Made by a program: the position numbers and the translations under genes
Assembly: GCA_947500385.1 (NCBI GenBank)
Contig: CANMSA010000005.1
Span: 124,001 to 188,000, forward strand
Direction: 5' to 3'
Length of the DNA: 64,000 nucleotides
DNA from: an uncultured Flavobacteriaceae bacterium
GTDB taxonomy: Bacteria; Bacteroidota; Bacteroidia; Flavobacteriales; Flavobacteriaceae
The notes under the pieces: generated by a model
Database searches by the model: none
Told to the model about the DNA's origin: nothing
The model's input: the letters and a program-made list of their open reading frames with translations, nothing else
Shown: positions 8,901-18,866 of the stretch, piece by piece
Layout: every line of letters begins with the position of its first letter
Numbering within the stretch: the stretch's first letter is position 1

Positions 8901-11900
8901 TGTTCGGAACATTTCCGGTAGGCGCGGTAAAGGACAGGGGCAATTCTATCTGGTAAAAGTTTTCCGAAAAATCGGTTCCAATACGTAAGTAGCCCGCCAA
9001 GGGTGCTTCCGAAGGGTTCAATGGCGGCCCCACTTCCTCGGCATGTATGAACATCTTTAAATTCTCATATTGTCGAAGATCAATGTTCAGGCTTTTGAAT
9101 ACTCCACGGGAATCACCGGCACCTAAATTTTCGACCTTTAACGATAACGACTGTTCGTTTTGCTGAACGATCGTATTGTTATTGTTCAGTTGTTCTCTTC
9201 GTACGTTGGGCGGCAATACATAGGGAACCGGACTTCTTTGTTCGTTTTCCTGAATATTCACTGCATTTACATCCAAAGTACTGCTGCCTTCCGTACCCGT
9301 AATTTCACCACCCAAACTGGCCGTTCGCAAAGACCTTGTATACGTTCGCCAATCGCCCCTCACAAGATCCAAGGTCGCAAAACGCAGGATCACATCATCA
9401 GAGAAACCGGTCAAATACATTCTCATGGTACTAATTGATCGAAAATCACTGATCCCTCCCGTTGCGGTGCGGTTAATATCGCTCAACGGAATCTTATATT
9501 GAATCCATCTACTGCGTCTTTCGCTGCCATCGGGAATCCTCGGTGCCGCATAGATCGTATCCCGTACATCGGTGACATATTGGTCGCCAATATCCGTACC
9601 GGGCTTGATCTCTATTTCATAGCTGTAATAGCTATCAACGGTGTTCATGGTTAAATCACGATCAATATCCTCAACATCGGGCAGGGTAGTATTTCCCCTA
9701 TTATCGTTGGTAACTTCTATGGGGGAGTTTCCTTGGGTGTTATTAAAGTTCAGATAACGCTCCCGTATACTTCCTTCACGTTGTAGAAAGTACTCGTAGT
9801 TATCGTTGGCAGGATCTTCTGGGTTACTGTTTCCATAAATAGCGCCCTCCTCGGAATCTGGCAAACCATCCAAACCGACGTCTTGGGCCTGTCGACTCGC
9901 ATCATCTACATCAAAGGCGTACACCAGTGCTTGGGTTTGTGGTACCAAGCCCCATTCCGTTTCCCTTGCGGCCGCATCTGCGGGCGTAACCGGAAGTCCG
10001 TTTTCATACTGTTTTCTGCCATCCGGAAGGATATCTTCCGAAATGTTCCCGATATCTATGACCAGCTTTCCGGGACTTGTACCGATGTTATCCGCATAGG
10101 GATCCATGACCCAGAACTGTATGAACTCTACATTCGCCTGTTCAAAGTTAGTGCTACTCAAAGAACGCATGATACCTCCCCAGTTCTCCTCAGGGTTCGT
10201 GCCAAAATTATCATCGGCGTTATAGGGTCCTTTTTGATTGGGATAAAAGGCAAGGTCCAAAGTGGTTTGCTGTCGCGTCTGCCCTTGTGCTACTTCTACC
10301 TGAGGGAACACCTCGTCAATAAATACCCTTCTAGCGGTATTATCCGATATATCGGTATCACTGATACCGGAAGGTCGTTGGTTCGTATAAAATACCGGAT
10401 CGATCGTATACCACGCTAACTTGGCCCGCTCATGACCTACCTCCAATCCCGTTTCACCATTCGTTAGCACGGCATCTGGTGCACTTGCCAACACCCATCC
10501 CAGCGAAGAACGAATATCTATCAAGGCCTGTGCCCCTTCGAAATCATCGACATAGGTAGTGGTCTCCCCTTCAAAGTCGGCATTCTTTGGCGAACTAGGT
10601 CGCAACCAGGCTACCTCCCCTCGAAGGGATATATTCGAAGGAATATCGGTATCAATATTCGGTAATTTGTTTACCAGTCTCGTTAAGAAAGGGACTTCGG
10701 TAGAAAAGTTCCCATTGATCCCAAAAATGGTATTGTTCACAGGTTCGATACCAAAGTTCGATTTCTGTGTCAAGGGCCTTTCATTCAAATTCAAAAGGGT
10801 GGCCCCCATTACAAAGTTCTTGTTGAATTGGTGCTCTACATTTACACCGGTAAATCTTCGTGTTTGCTGTCCGAAGACCGCATTATTTTCTACGGAAATA
10901 TTAATGGGAGTATTGGAAGCTTCCAAACTGGGATCCAATATCTGCACGGTACCAGCTTGATAATTTACCGTATAATCGATTCCTTCCTGTAATTGGCGGC
11001 CACCAGCGGTAACACGTACGGACCCTCGAGGCACATTAAAAGCCCCGATCGGAATACCATTGCTGCCTTCGGATTTGTAACGCCCTTTGAGTAAAAATTT
11101 ATTCTTCTCGGGGTTTTGTAGGGCCGCTGCCTTTGTGAGCGCATACATATCCCGAAACACATAACGGTCTTGATTCTGGTTATAGGCCGTTGGGGTTTCG
11201 TAATCCTCTTCATTCCCATTTGCCAGGGTCTCGAATAGAAAGCGACCAAAAGGCTCCACTTTGGTGAAAATGATGCGTCCTCCCCGGGTATCGACCGTGA
11301 GTCCCGGTACAAAATCAAAGAAACCGTCCCCACCGGGCTGTATATCGTTATAGGCATTCAAACGATCCAGATTGAAAACATCCAACAAAATACGTTCCTC
11401 CAGACCATCGGGCCAGCCGTTTGCCGCGCCCTCTTCAATAGGGGTAATATAGTTCCTAGGAGTTGGGTCCGAGAATAAGATGTTCAGTTTAAAATCTTCT
11501 TGACTCAGCTGAAATGCACCGGTCGCGTATATATTTTTCATCATGAGATCCCAGATAGGATCCGAGATATTGGTAATGTTGCTTTTGAGCAATTTCAGTA
11601 CCAAGGTGTTGTTATTAATGATCGGTGTGGCACCCGGAGAAACCGTCGTGGCATCGAGACCGCCATTTGCAAATTCCCCTACCTGGTACACATTACCGTT
11701 AAAGGTATATTGAAAAGCCACCCCTAATACCTCATCGTTGCTTAAGCGCTGGTTCAACGACAAATACCCCAATTGGGTATTGAAATCATAGTCTCTTCCT
11801 TGTTCCAATTTTCGGGCGTTCTCAAGAATGGCATAGTCCGTTCCTTGGCTTATGGGATACCCGGCATTGAAAAAACCGGCATTAAAACCATTGTCGACCG

Positions 11901-13155
11901 TAGCGATATCCCGAATATTGGAATTCATGGCTCCCGTGCCGGCCGTAATAAGTTCTGGATCCAACGCATTGGCATTGTTTCTGGGAAGATTCCCGATGGT
12001 TGGATCGGTATTAAAAAAAGAAAGTCCGGCACCGCCCTGTTGCCCGACCCTTGTTTGATCCGATATCGCTTCCCCTAGATCTTGTAGCGCCACCACATTA
12101 CGAACATTCAAGGTTTGTTGACTACGGTTGGTTACCCACACCTCTAAACGCGTTATTTGAACCTGGCTTTTGATATATGGGTAATTCTCCAATGCTTCAT
12201 CGTAATTATCCCTAAAATACTGTGCAAGGAAAAAGTGTTTGTCCTCATCATAATCAAGCGCAGATATCGAAAAGTCGTTTAGTGTTCCCCCACCTTGGGC
12301 GACGACCGTATTGTTCTGCGATCGTTGTTCGGAAAAAACGGCTGTAACGCTTGTTTTCCCGAATTGCAGTTGCGTTTTAACCCCAAAAAGGCTTTGCGCC
12401 CCTTGGATCAATGAACTGTTCAATGGCATATTCACGTTACCAACCTCGATCTTTCGTATAATATCGTCTTCGGTCGGGGTATAATCCAATTTTACAATAT
12501 TCTGAAAATCGAAGGTAGCCTCGGTATCATAGTTAGCCGTTACCTGTAGGCGCTCTCCAATTTTGCCCAACATACTAAGACTGATCCGCTGATCAAAATC
12601 GAAAGAAAGGTTGGTTCTGTTTCGGGGTGACAATGCCGGGTTATCGTTCTTTTGCCAGATGACACCCAAATCCATCGCAACGGACCCCTGGGGGATTACC
12701 TCTATGGTGTTTCCGCCAAAAACCGACTGAAAGAAGTTGTTGTTAACGTAGAAATTCGGCAACAGGTTCTTTCGTGCCTCCTCGCTGCCTTCTTTCTTTC
12801 CCGAGAATGCATCCGCTTTTTCCTTAAAGTAGTCCTTCATTCCCTCTCGCTTCACCAATTCAAGGTATTGTTCCGGGGAAAGCATGATCGGGTAACCGAT
12901 ATTAAAATCGCCCACCTTTTCGGAATAGATATAGGCATTTAGATTAGGGTCGTACACATATTTTGTGACAATACTCTCTGGGTTTTCGATGACTATTTTC
13001 CCAAGGTCAAAGCCCGTTTTGACGGAGTCTATTTCCTGGTCGGAGGTAGGAATCGTATCCTGCGCATTGGTAGCAGTCACAGCTATGACGCATAGTGCCA
13101 ATGAAAAGATACCCTTAAATGAAGATTTAAGTATTGTTTTTGCCCCTGTTTTCAA
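5908..13155 (-). CDS. sprA: Cell-surface protein SprA, type IX secretion translocon
   Basis: SprA (Sov in Porphyromonas) is the giant outer-membrane beta-barrel through which type IX secretion cargo passes, and it is required for flavobacterial gliding. The 2415-residue length is right for the family. There is a signal peptide (about 1-31, ending TNA before QDT). Family-typical segments are seen, including PNFYVNNNFFQSVFGGN and QRISLSMLGKIGERLQVTANYD near the N-terminus, GEVWFNELRLAGLD in the middle, and aromatic beta-strands ending in a terminal GFTLRYNFGN. It starts 5 bases after the ruvA stop and is therefore probably translated from the same transcript as ruvA. The large antisense reading frames inside it are shadows. 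A likely substrate with a T9SS sorting tail is encoded at 26080-29769. Confidence 0.97.
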   Translation of the reverse strand: MKTGAKTILKSSFKGIFSLALCVIAVTATNAQDTIPTSDQEIDSVKTGFDLGKIVIENPESIVTKYVYDPNLNAYIYSEKVGDFNIGYPIMLSPEQYLELVKREGMKDYFKEKADAFSGKKEGSEEARKNLLPNFYVNNNFFQSVFGGNTIEVIPQGSVAMDLGVIWQKNDNPALSPRNRTNLSFDFDQRISLSMLGKIGERLQVTANYDTEATFDFQNIVKLDYTPTEDDIIRKIEVGNVNMPLNSSLIQGAQSLFGVKTQLQFGKTSVTAVFSEQRSQNNTVVAQGGGTLNDFSISALDYDEDKHFFLAQYFRDNYDEALENYPYIKSQVQITRLEVWVTNRSQQTLNVRNVVALQDLGEAISDQTRVGQQGGAGLSFFNTDPTIGNLPRNNANALDPELITAGTGAMNSNIRDIATVDNGFNAGFFNAGYPISQGTDYAILENARKLEQGRDYDFNTQLGYLSLNQRLSNDEVLGVAFQYTFNGNVYQVGEFANGGLDATTVSPGATPIINNNTLVLKLLKSNITNISDPIWDLMMKNIYATGAFQLSQEDFKLNILFSDPTPRNYITPIEEGAANGWPDGLEERILLDVFNLDRLNAYNDIQPGGDGFFDFVPGLTVDTRGGRIIFTKVEPFGRFLFETLANGNEEDYETPTAYNQNQDRYVFRDMYALTKAAALQNPEKNKFLLKGRYKSEGSNGIPIGAFNVPRGSVRVTAGGRQLQEGIDYTVNYQAGTVQILDPSLEASNTPINISVENNAVFGQQTRRFTGVNVEHQFNKNFVMGATLLNLNERPLTQKSNFGIEPVNNTIFGINGNFSTEVPFLTRLVNKLPNIDTDIPSNISLRGEVAWLRPSSPKNADFEGETTTYVDDFEGAQALIDIRSSLGWVLASAPDAVLTNGETGLEVGHERAKLAWYTIDPVFYTNQRPSGISDTDISDNTARRVFIDEVFPQVEVAQGQTRQQTTLDLAFYPNQKGPYNADDNFGTNPEENWGGIMRSLSSTNFEQANVEFIQFWVMDPYADNIGTSPGKLVIDIGNISEDILPDGRKQYENGLPVTPADAAARETEWGLVPQTQALVYAFDVDDASRQAQDVGLDGLPDSEEGAIYGNSNPEDPANDNYEYFLQREGSIRERYLNFNNTQGNSPIEVTNDNRGNTTLPDVEDIDRDLTMNTVDSYYSYEIEIKPGTDIGDQYVTDVRDTIYAAPRIPDGSERRSRWIQYKIPLSDINRTATGGISDFRSISTMRMYLTGFSDDVILRFATLDLVRGDWRTYTRSLRTASLGGEITGTEGSSTLDVNAVNIQENEQRSPVPYVLPPNVRREQLNNNNTIVQQNEQSLSLKVENLGAGDSRGVFKSLNIDLRQYENLKMFIHAEEVGPPLNPSEAPLAGYLRIGTDFSENFYQIELPLSFTAPTGNVPNIENLVWPEENRMDIPLDDLKKIKSLRINIRADGVPLSELRYYEIDNGEVIPIGEFDPRTPGRLRIGIKGNPSLGNIRSMMVGVKNVSAQVQAGEVWFNELRLAGLDNRGGWASVVAMDANIADFANVTATGSTSTSGFGAIDQMPNERSREDATSYDLVTNLNLGQLLPPKWGVQLPFNYGISEQLITPEFDPEFDDLRLEDLIDTAVSEEDADNIRKRAEDYTKRTSFNLIGVRKNRSEEADANFYDIENFTFNYSYNETEHRDFEIEKLNDQNVTAGFVYNHSFKPLEVAPFAKNDSIFRGRYWQWLKELNLSLLPTTVSVNSDINRQFNRQTFRNVIPAGEDPANFLSLPELQQRNYLFNWQYNVNYSLTKSLRLNLTGSNNRIVRNYLEDPDNPESEIDKALSLWDGFWDLGEPNRHSQQMQLNYEIPFAKIPALDFISAQYSYTSNFDWQRGGDALNLAVAEQQNPDVDRQDLNIVSINNVQNSNTHNLTASMTMQKFYDLIGLKKSDGRSVANRAPVRRDKAGNPAEGADKTPKKTSGLWNTAVDIVTMVKRLNVNYNETNGTVLPGYTQSVGFIGSARPTVGFVFGSQSDVRFEAARNGWLTSFDGFNEQFIRRTNKQLNITATAQPIKDLTIDLVADRQFSDSFQENYELDFTDSNVYQSLTPNNFGSFSISTMMIGTAFGKSDEFDSSTFEEFKQNRLTIANRLVSDRGQTPGTLDEDGFPQQYGKTSQDVLLPAFFAAYTGQDVNRVNLDIFRKIPIPNWNVKYTGLMKNKWFKKKFKRFSVQHGYRAAYSINSFQTNLERSQLIKDGAAPVDPENGDLLPELILNNVVLTDAFNPLVRLDFEMQNSISVLAEVRTDRALSLSLDNSLMTEINGKEYTLGLGYRIKDVQFVTNIGGEKTRLKGDLNLKADVSLRDNITIIRNLDIDNNQITSGQNLLSIKFTADYALSKNLNALFFYDHSFSKFAVSTAFPQTTINTGFTLRYNFGN

Positions 13156-13160
13156 ACTAT

Positions 13161-13742
13161 TTACAAATTTTTAAGCGTTTGTTTTATGATATCTTCAACG
13201 CTTAGCGAGGCATCTTGGGCAAGTACCTTGTCTACAACCCTTTCGGCTTGTTTGCGAACAAATCCAAGAACCTCTAAAGCAGATAACGCTTCATCTTTAT
13301 TTGTATTGTTTGAAGTAAGGGAAACTTCGTCAATATTGTATATTTTTAAAATCTTGTCTTTCAGGTCAAGAATCACCCTTTGTGCCGTCTTGGCCCCTAT
13401 CCCCTTGATACCCTGTATAGTAGCCACATCACTGCCTGCAATTGCGTCCCGTACCTGAATGGGGGTCAAAGAAGACAGCATTGTGCGCGCAGTGCTTGAC
13501 CCAATGCCCGAAACCGAAAGTAAAAGTCGAAAAATCTCCCTTTCCGATTTTTCGTAAAAGCCGAACAAGGTGTGGGAATCTTCTTTTACCTGCAGATGGG
13601 TGTATAATTGAATGTTTTCAATATCCCCTACTTTGGAATATGTATTGAGAGAAATATTGACAAAATAGCCTACTCCCGCACATTCTATTACCAGGTGGGT
13701 CGGGTTTTTCTCTACAAGTTTTCCTTTAAGATGATGGATCAT
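13161..13742 (-). CDS. ruvA: Holliday junction branch-migration protein RuvA
   Basis: RuvA binds four-way junctions as a tetramer and loads the RuvB motor on them during recombinational repair. The 193-residue sequence begins with the OB-fold (MIHHLKGKLVEKNPTHLVIECAGVG), followed by two helix-hairpin-helix motifs (LLLSVSGIGSSTARTML and IQGIKGIGAKTAQRVILDL), and ends with the RuvB-binding three-helix domain (NKDEALSALEVLGFVRKQAERVV). It is complete and of normal length. It is unlinked to ruvB (22559-23581) and to ruvC. It is positioned between maeB (103-base gap) and sprA (5-base gap), an arrangement recalled as common in Flavobacteria. Confidence 0.97.
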   Translation of the reverse strand: MIHHLKGKLVEKNPTHLVIECAGVGYFVNISLNTYSKVGDIENIQLYTHLQVKEDSHTLFGFYEKSEREIFRLLLSVSGIGSSTARTMLSSLTPIQVRDAIAGSDVATIQGIKGIGAKTAQRVILDLKDKILKIYNIDEVSLTSNNTNKDEALSALEVLGFVRKQAERVVDKVLAQDASLSVEDIIKQTLKNL

Positions 13743-13845
13743 AATCTATGGTCTATGCTATTTATTTTTAAGGTATGTTCGTAAAGCAAATGCTACGTTG
13801 GTATCCCATGATCAGGGAATCGGGTCGGTACTTGCCCCGTTATTA

Positions 13846-16140
13846 CTAGCTTCCTTTTTTTGCCCTTTTCCGTTTCTCGCGCTCCTGCGCATCGATTACG
13901 GCCACGGCGCTCATATTTACCATCTCATCAACATTGGCCCCCAACTGCAGAATATGCACCGATTTACTAAGCCCTACCATTATGGGACCGATTGAATTTG
14001 CCCCGTTTAACTCCTTTAGAAGCTTGTATGTGATATTCGCCGATTCCAAATTTGGAAAAATCAAGGTGTTTACCTTTTTACCGGCTAGTTTGGAAAAAGG
14101 AAACTGACTTTGATGGAGCTCTTTATTCAAGGCAAAATCTATTTGAATTTCCCCGTCTACCACTAAATCGGGATTGGTTTGGTGTAGGATACGCAATGCC
14201 TCCCGAACCTTGGTCGCATGTGGGTGTGTTGAAGATCCAAAGTTTGCATACGACAACAATGCCATTACGGGATTGAAGCCAAAAGTATCGGCCACATTGG
14301 CGGTCATTTGTGCTATCTCCGCTATTTCTTCCGCATTGGGATCGATGTTGATCGAAGTATCGGCCAAGAACATGGGCCCCCTTTCGGTAATCATAATATT
14401 TACCGTTGAGACCCTTCGTACGTTTGCCGCCCTTCCGATGACTTCAAAAATAGGTTTTACAACGGTAGGGTAGGCACGTGAATAGCCCGATATCATTCCG
14501 TCGGCATCCCCCTCGAGGACCATCATAGCCCCGAAATAATTTCGTTGCCTCATTTTCATTTTTGCGCTGTAAAGGGTTGTACCGCTGCGATGTCTTTTTT
14601 CCCAAAACTTTGTCGCATACCGCAATCTTCGCACCTCCGAACTTTTATCCCTAGGGTCAATAATGGTGACATCGGCATCAAATTCAAGTTCATTTTTCAA
14701 CTCCGCAATGACATCTTTCTTACCCAATAAAATCGGAATAGCGATCCCTTCATCATGCGCTATCTGCGCGGCTTTCAACACATCTATTTGATCCGCTTCG
14801 GCGAATACGATTCGTTTTGCATTTAATCGGGCCCGACTATGCAGTAGCCGCACTACCTTATTATCGTTCCCCGAACGTTGTAACAACTCTTCCCTATACC
14901 TATCCCAGTCTTCGATAGGGGCTTTTGCCACTCCGCTATCCATGGCCGCTTTTGCCACAGCCGGAGGAATTTCCGCAATTAACCGTTGGTCAAAAGGTTT
15001 GGGAATAATGTACTCATTTCCAAAGGTAAGCCGGGTTTCACCATAGGCTATGTTCACCTGTTCGGGGACGGGTTGCCTGGTTAAATCGGCCAATGCCGTT
15101 ACGGCGGCCATTTTCATTTCTTCATTAATGGTCGTCGCGCGAACATCTAGCGCGCCCCTAAAAATAAAGGGAAATCCCAAAACGTTGTTTACCTGGTTGG
15201 GGTGATCGGATCGGCCTGTGGCCATAATGATATCCTTACGTGTTTTAATGGCAACATCATACTTGATTTCCGGATCGGGGTTCGCCATCGCGAAAACAAT
15301 GGGATTCTTTGCCATGCTCAATAACATATCGGCACTTACAATATCGGCAATAGAAAGTCCTATGAATACATCGGCATCTTTCATGGCCTCCTCCAAAGTG
15401 TTTATTTTACGATCGGTGGCGAACTCCATTTTGGAAGCGGATAAATTTTCGGCATCCTTTCGAATTACCCCTTTACTATCGAGCATCACGATGTTTTCCG
15501 CTTTTGCCCCAAAGGCCTTATAGAGTTTCGTGCAAGAAACGGCCGCCGCGCCGGCACCACTTACCACGATACGCACCTCCCCAATTTTTTTCTTGGCGAG
15601 TTCTAACGCATTCAAGAGTGCGGCGGCAGAAATAATCGCCGTTCCATGCTGATCGTCGTGCATGACGGGAATATCCAATTCCGCTTTTAACCTGCGTTCA
15701 ATTTCGAATGCTTCGGGGGCTTTGATATCCTCTAGGTTGATTCCGCCGAAGGTGGGCGCGATCATCTTTACGGTATCAACAAACTTATCAATGTCCTTGG
15801 TATCGACTTCGATATCCATACTGTCGATATCGGCAAAAATCTTGAAAAGCAAGCTTTTTCCTTCCATGACCGGTTTGGAGGCTTCTGGACCAATATCACC
15901 TAATCCCAAGACAGCCGTGCCATTGCTAATGACGGCAACGAGATTGCCTTTGGCGGTGTATTTGTATACGTCCTCTTTCTTTTTGGCAATCTCCAAACAG
16001 GGTTCGGCGACTCCCGGAGAATAGGCCAACGCCAAATCCCGTTGTGTTGCGTACGGTTTGGTAGGGACTATTTTTATTTTACCGGGCTGGGGCTTGGCAT
16101 GGTAGACGAGGGCTTCCCGCCGTTGTTTGCTTTTGCTCAT
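13846..16140 (-). CDS. maeB: NADP-dependent malic enzyme (MaeB type, fused phosphotransacetylase-like domain)
   Basis: The enzyme oxidatively decarboxylates malate to pyruvate with NADP reduction. The 764-residue chain has the two-part MaeB architecture: malic enzyme in about 1-430 (YSPGVAEPC, MEGKSLLFKIFADIDSMDIEVD, VMHDDQHGTAII and the Rossmann RIVVSGAGAAAVSC), then a phosphate acetyl/butyryl-transferase-like domain in about 430-764 (NAKRIVFAEADQ, MISGYSRAYPTVVKPIFEVI, FLADTSINIDPNAEEIAEIA). In characterised relatives the C-terminal domain is regulatory (acetyl-CoA binding) rather than catalytic. A TAAATTTG box (16160-16167) lies 20 bases upstream. It is the likely first gene of maeB-ruvA-sprA. 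Confidence 0.95.
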   Translation of the reverse strand: MSKSKQRREALVYHAKPQPGKIKIVPTKPYATQRDLALAYSPGVAEPCLEIAKKKEDVYKYTAKGNLVAVISNGTAVLGLGDIGPEASKPVMEGKSLLFKIFADIDSMDIEVDTKDIDKFVDTVKMIAPTFGGINLEDIKAPEAFEIERRLKAELDIPVMHDDQHGTAIISAAALLNALELAKKKIGEVRIVVSGAGAAAVSCTKLYKAFGAKAENIVMLDSKGVIRKDAENLSASKMEFATDRKINTLEEAMKDADVFIGLSIADIVSADMLLSMAKNPIVFAMANPDPEIKYDVAIKTRKDIIMATGRSDHPNQVNNVLGFPFIFRGALDVRATTINEEMKMAAVTALADLTRQPVPEQVNIAYGETRLTFGNEYIIPKPFDQRLIAEIPPAVAKAAMDSGVAKAPIEDWDRYREELLQRSGNDNKVVRLLHSRARLNAKRIVFAEADQIDVLKAAQIAHDEGIAIPILLGKKDVIAELKNELEFDADVTIIDPRDKSSEVRRLRYATKFWEKRHRSGTTLYSAKMKMRQRNYFGAMMVLEGDADGMISGYSRAYPTVVKPIFEVIGRAANVRRVSTVNIMITERGPMFLADTSINIDPNAEEIAEIAQMTANVADTFGFNPVMALLSYANFGSSTHPHATKVREALRILHQTNPDLVVDGEIQIDFALNKELHQSQFPFSKLAGKKVNTLIFPNLESANITYKLLKELNGANSIGPIMVGLSKSVHILQLGANVDEMVNMSAVAVIDAQEREKRKRAKKGS

Positions 16141-16159
16141 GTAGTATGATTTTGGTAGG

Positions 16160-16167
16160 CAAATTTA
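16160..16167 (-). promoter_or_regulatory. Putative -7 box upstream of maeB
   Basis: TAAATTTG on the minus strand, 20 bases before the maeB ATG, matches TAnnTTTG. No clear TTG is found at the expected distance, so the call is tentative. The rest of 16168-16312 shows no gene. Confidence 0.4.
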
Positions 16168-16312
16168 ATGGTATTCTTTGGAAAACGTGCCGATTCTATT
16201 CCAAAGTTCGAACCATCCCGGCAGATTCAAACATACCAAGGTCTGCAGGGTAGATTTTCGGAGCGATCATGACTCTACGATGTAACGCACAGCAATCAAT
16301 CTAAAAATTGTT

Positions 16313-17629
16313 TCAATCGACCTCCACCGTTTTGGCAACATTCAATCGCATTGCCAAAATCGCCGAAACAATAAAAAAGGCACCGGCAAAAAGAATTGCA
16401 TTAATTGCACTCCCGCCTAAAAGGTACTTATAGATCGGGCCAAAAGTAAGCGTCTCGATCCCCATTGGAATAACGATCATCATATTCAAGATTCCCATGT
16501 AGACACCTCTCCGATCTTGCGGCACTACCTTAGACACCATTGTATATGGAATTCCCATCATAGCGGCCCATCCTACCCCAAACAACACCATGGGTGCCAA
16601 AACAAGCAACGGATCCCCGATAAAAGGAATTAAGAATAACGCCAAACCAGTACCCACAAGGCTTACGGCATATACTTTTTTACCTCCGTAACGCAAGGTC
16701 AACGGAACCAATGCCAACGCCACTACCATAGTCACTATATTATACGTTAAACTCATTTGGGCCGACTGGGACGCAGCTTCCGAGGTAGAGTATCCTAAGG
16801 TTTGTTTAAACAAAGGGGTGATATACTGCCAATAAACAAATAGGGCATACCATTGAAACAAATAAACGGCTCCAATCTTCCACATAAAAGAAGGCATCTC
16901 TTTGATAGCATCACTAATCTCCCCAAAAGGTTTGGCAATTTGCTGACCCAACGGAAGTCTTTTGTTTTCATTTATTTCTTCCAACTCTTGGTCGGAAGGT
17001 GGAATTTCAGGGGTTTTAAAAACGGACCAAAGAATCGTGGTAATCGATAAAATTCCTCCTATATAAAAGGAATAATACAACCACTGAGGAATGGTGCCGG
17101 CCACCTCTACGGACTCGTTACCAAAAAGATACTGAAACAATACGATCGAACCATTTGCCAAGAGAATTCCCGCCCCTACAAAAAGGCTCTGCATTTGATA
17201 CCCTAAACTTAGTTGTTTCTCAGGAAGCTTATCCCCCACAAATGCCCGGTACGGTTCCATTGCCATATTATTCCCTACATCCAGGATCCATAAGAGCCCC
17301 ACTGCAAACCAGAGCACAGGACTACTAGGAAAAGCAAACAAACACAAACTACCGATGATGGCCCCGATCAGGAAATAGGGTTTACGTCTTCCCCAGCGAG
17401 GCGACCAAGTTTTATCTGACATTGCACCAATGATCGGCTGTACAATTAAGCCCGTTATAGGTCCGGCAATATTCAAAATAGGCAGCATATCTTCTGGAGC
17501 ACCTAAATACAGGAAGATGGGGTTGATCGCGGTTTGTTGCAAACCAAAACTATATTGAATGCCCAAAAAGCCCACATTCATATTAAAAATCTGCCAAAAA
17601 CTTAGTCTAGGTTTGCTTAGAATACTCAT
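16313..17629 (-). CDS. MFS sugar transporter (SLC45/sucrose-porter-like)
   Basis: A 438-residue membrane protein with twelve predicted helices and MFS signatures. The loop between helices 2 and 3 reads DKTWSPRWGRRKPYF, and helix 4 is followed by DVGNNMAMEPYRAFVGD, a pattern shared with plant sucrose porters, SLC45 and bacterial maltose/disaccharide symporters. It is therefore probably a proton-coupled oligosaccharide importer in the cytoplasmic membrane. Substrate cannot be fixed: no glycoside hydrolase, phosphorylase or LacI regulator sits beside it, although those are the usual neighbours of such transporters. It lies alone between maeB and queG on the minus strand. Confidence 0.82.
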   Translation of the reverse strand: MSILSKPRLSFWQIFNMNVGFLGIQYSFGLQQTAINPIFLYLGAPEDMLPILNIAGPITGLIVQPIIGAMSDKTWSPRWGRRKPYFLIGAIIGSLCLFAFPSSPVLWFAVGLLWILDVGNNMAMEPYRAFVGDKLPEKQLSLGYQMQSLFVGAGILLANGSIVLFQYLFGNESVEVAGTIPQWLYYSFYIGGILSITTILWSVFKTPEIPPSDQELEEINENKRLPLGQQIAKPFGEISDAIKEMPSFMWKIGAVYLFQWYALFVYWQYITPLFKQTLGYSTSEAASQSAQMSLTYNIVTMVVALALVPLTLRYGGKKVYAVSLVGTGLALFLIPFIGDPLLVLAPMVLFGVGWAAMMGIPYTMVSKVVPQDRRGVYMGILNMMIVIPMGIETLTFGPIYKYLLGGSAINAILFAGAFFIVSAILAMRLNVAKTVEVD

Positions 17630-17762
17630 AGATCGTAATAGGTTTGTAGATAAATTTGCCTAACAATATAGCATTTTAATTGCTCCGACAAGGCAAACTT
17701 AACGGTAAAACCCGCCGAGCGATTATTTCAAACGTTGTAGTAGGTGTACTCTTTTTCCTTGA

Positions 17763-18689
17763 TTATTTCAAAAAATTTATATTTCGCTGCAGTCCGGAAA
17801 ATTTAGTTCGCTTCACCGCAGACTTTTGGAACACTTTTCGGAAGACCTCTTCGGTCATCTCTTCCCAGTCTTTTTTGGTCATTGAGAGCAACTCGGGCTT
17901 GGGATTGAATAAAGGCTCCTGATGGGGTTTGGAAAACTTGTTCCACGGGCACACATCCTGGCAGACATCGCACCCGAACATCCAATCGTTGAACTTTCCG
18001 TGAAACTCGTTCGGTATCTCATTTTTCAACTCAATGGTAAAATACGAAATACATTTACTGCCATCGACTACATAAGGCTCCACGATGGCATCCGTGGGGC
18101 AGGCATCGATACAGGCGGTGCAGGTACCACAGTGGTCGGTAACAGGGGTATCGTATTCCAGTTCCAAATCTACGATCAGCTCTGCAATAAAGTAAAAAGA
18201 ACCTACCTGTTGGGTAAGCAAATTACTGTGCTTACCGATCCAACCAAGGCCACTTTTGGCCGCCCAGGCTTTATCCAGGACCGGCGCCGAGTCTACAAAA
18301 GCGCGCCCATTGACCTGACCGATTTCTTCCGAAATAAATTCCTGTAATCGCCGCAATTTGGATTTGATCACATGGTGATAGTCCTGCCCGTAGGCATATT
18401 TTGAGATTTTATAGGTCTCTTCGTCTTGGGTGGCTTCAGGGTAGTAATTCAATAAGAGCGAAATGACCGATTTGGCACCGTCGACCAATAATCGGGGATC
18501 CAAACGTTTGTCGAAATGGTTTTCCATATAACCCATTTCGCCCTGCATGTTCTTATTGAGCCAATTTTCCAACCGTGGTGCTTCCTCTTCCAAAAAATCG
18601 GCCTTTGAAATACCACATGATAAAAAACCGAGGCGTTTGGCTTCGCTTTTAATGTCCTGGGTTTGTTGGTATTTTCTATTGAGCCCCAT
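17763..18689 (-). CDS. queG: Epoxyqueuosine reductase
   Basis: QueG performs the last step of queuosine synthesis, reducing epoxyqueuosine in tRNA anticodons (GUN) with a cobalamin and two 4Fe-4S clusters. The 308-residue protein shows the catalytic Asp D133 in [15 protein letters not shown], the [14 protein letters not shown] segment, the first ferredoxin motif [12 protein letters not shown] (C187, C190, C193, C197), C213, and the second motif [11 protein letters not shown] (C240, C243, C247). It lacks the C-terminal HEAT repeats of longer homologues, which is usual for Bacteroidota forms. The gene is monocistronic and divergent from the ABC transporter at 18867. Assignment is secure. Confidence 0.95.
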   Translation of the reverse strand: MGLNRKYQQTQDIKSEAKRLGFLSCGISKADFLEEEAPRLENWLNKNMQGEMGYMENHFDKRLDPRLLVDGAKSVISLLLNYYPEATQDEETYKISKYAYGQDYHHVIKSKLRRLQEFISEEIGQVNGRAFVDSAPVLDKAWAAKSGLGWIGKHSNLLTQQVGSFYFIAELIVDLELEYDTPVTDHCGTCTACIDACPTDAIVEPYVVDGSKCISYFTIELKNEIPNEFHGKFNDWMFGCDVCQDVCPWNKFSKPHQEPLFNPKPELLSMTKKDWEEMTEEVFRKVFQKSAVKRTKFSGLQRNINFLK

Positions 18690-18866
18690 CGCTTCTTTAA
18701 CTTTAGCGGTAACGATTCTTGTTTCATTCTTCTGCTTGGAAAGATACGACTATAACATACATAAGATGCAACAATGCCCTGTACTCGCTTAAAAATTAAA
18801 AATACCGAATCTGTAACATTTTCAGAATTTTGTTACTAACAGGGAGTAGCTAATTCAACTAGCCTT

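Noticed and set aside
9883-10419. Antisense reading frame of 178 codons inside sprA
   Set aside because: Shadow of the sprA coding strand; no family features, and the sprA frame is fully conserved.
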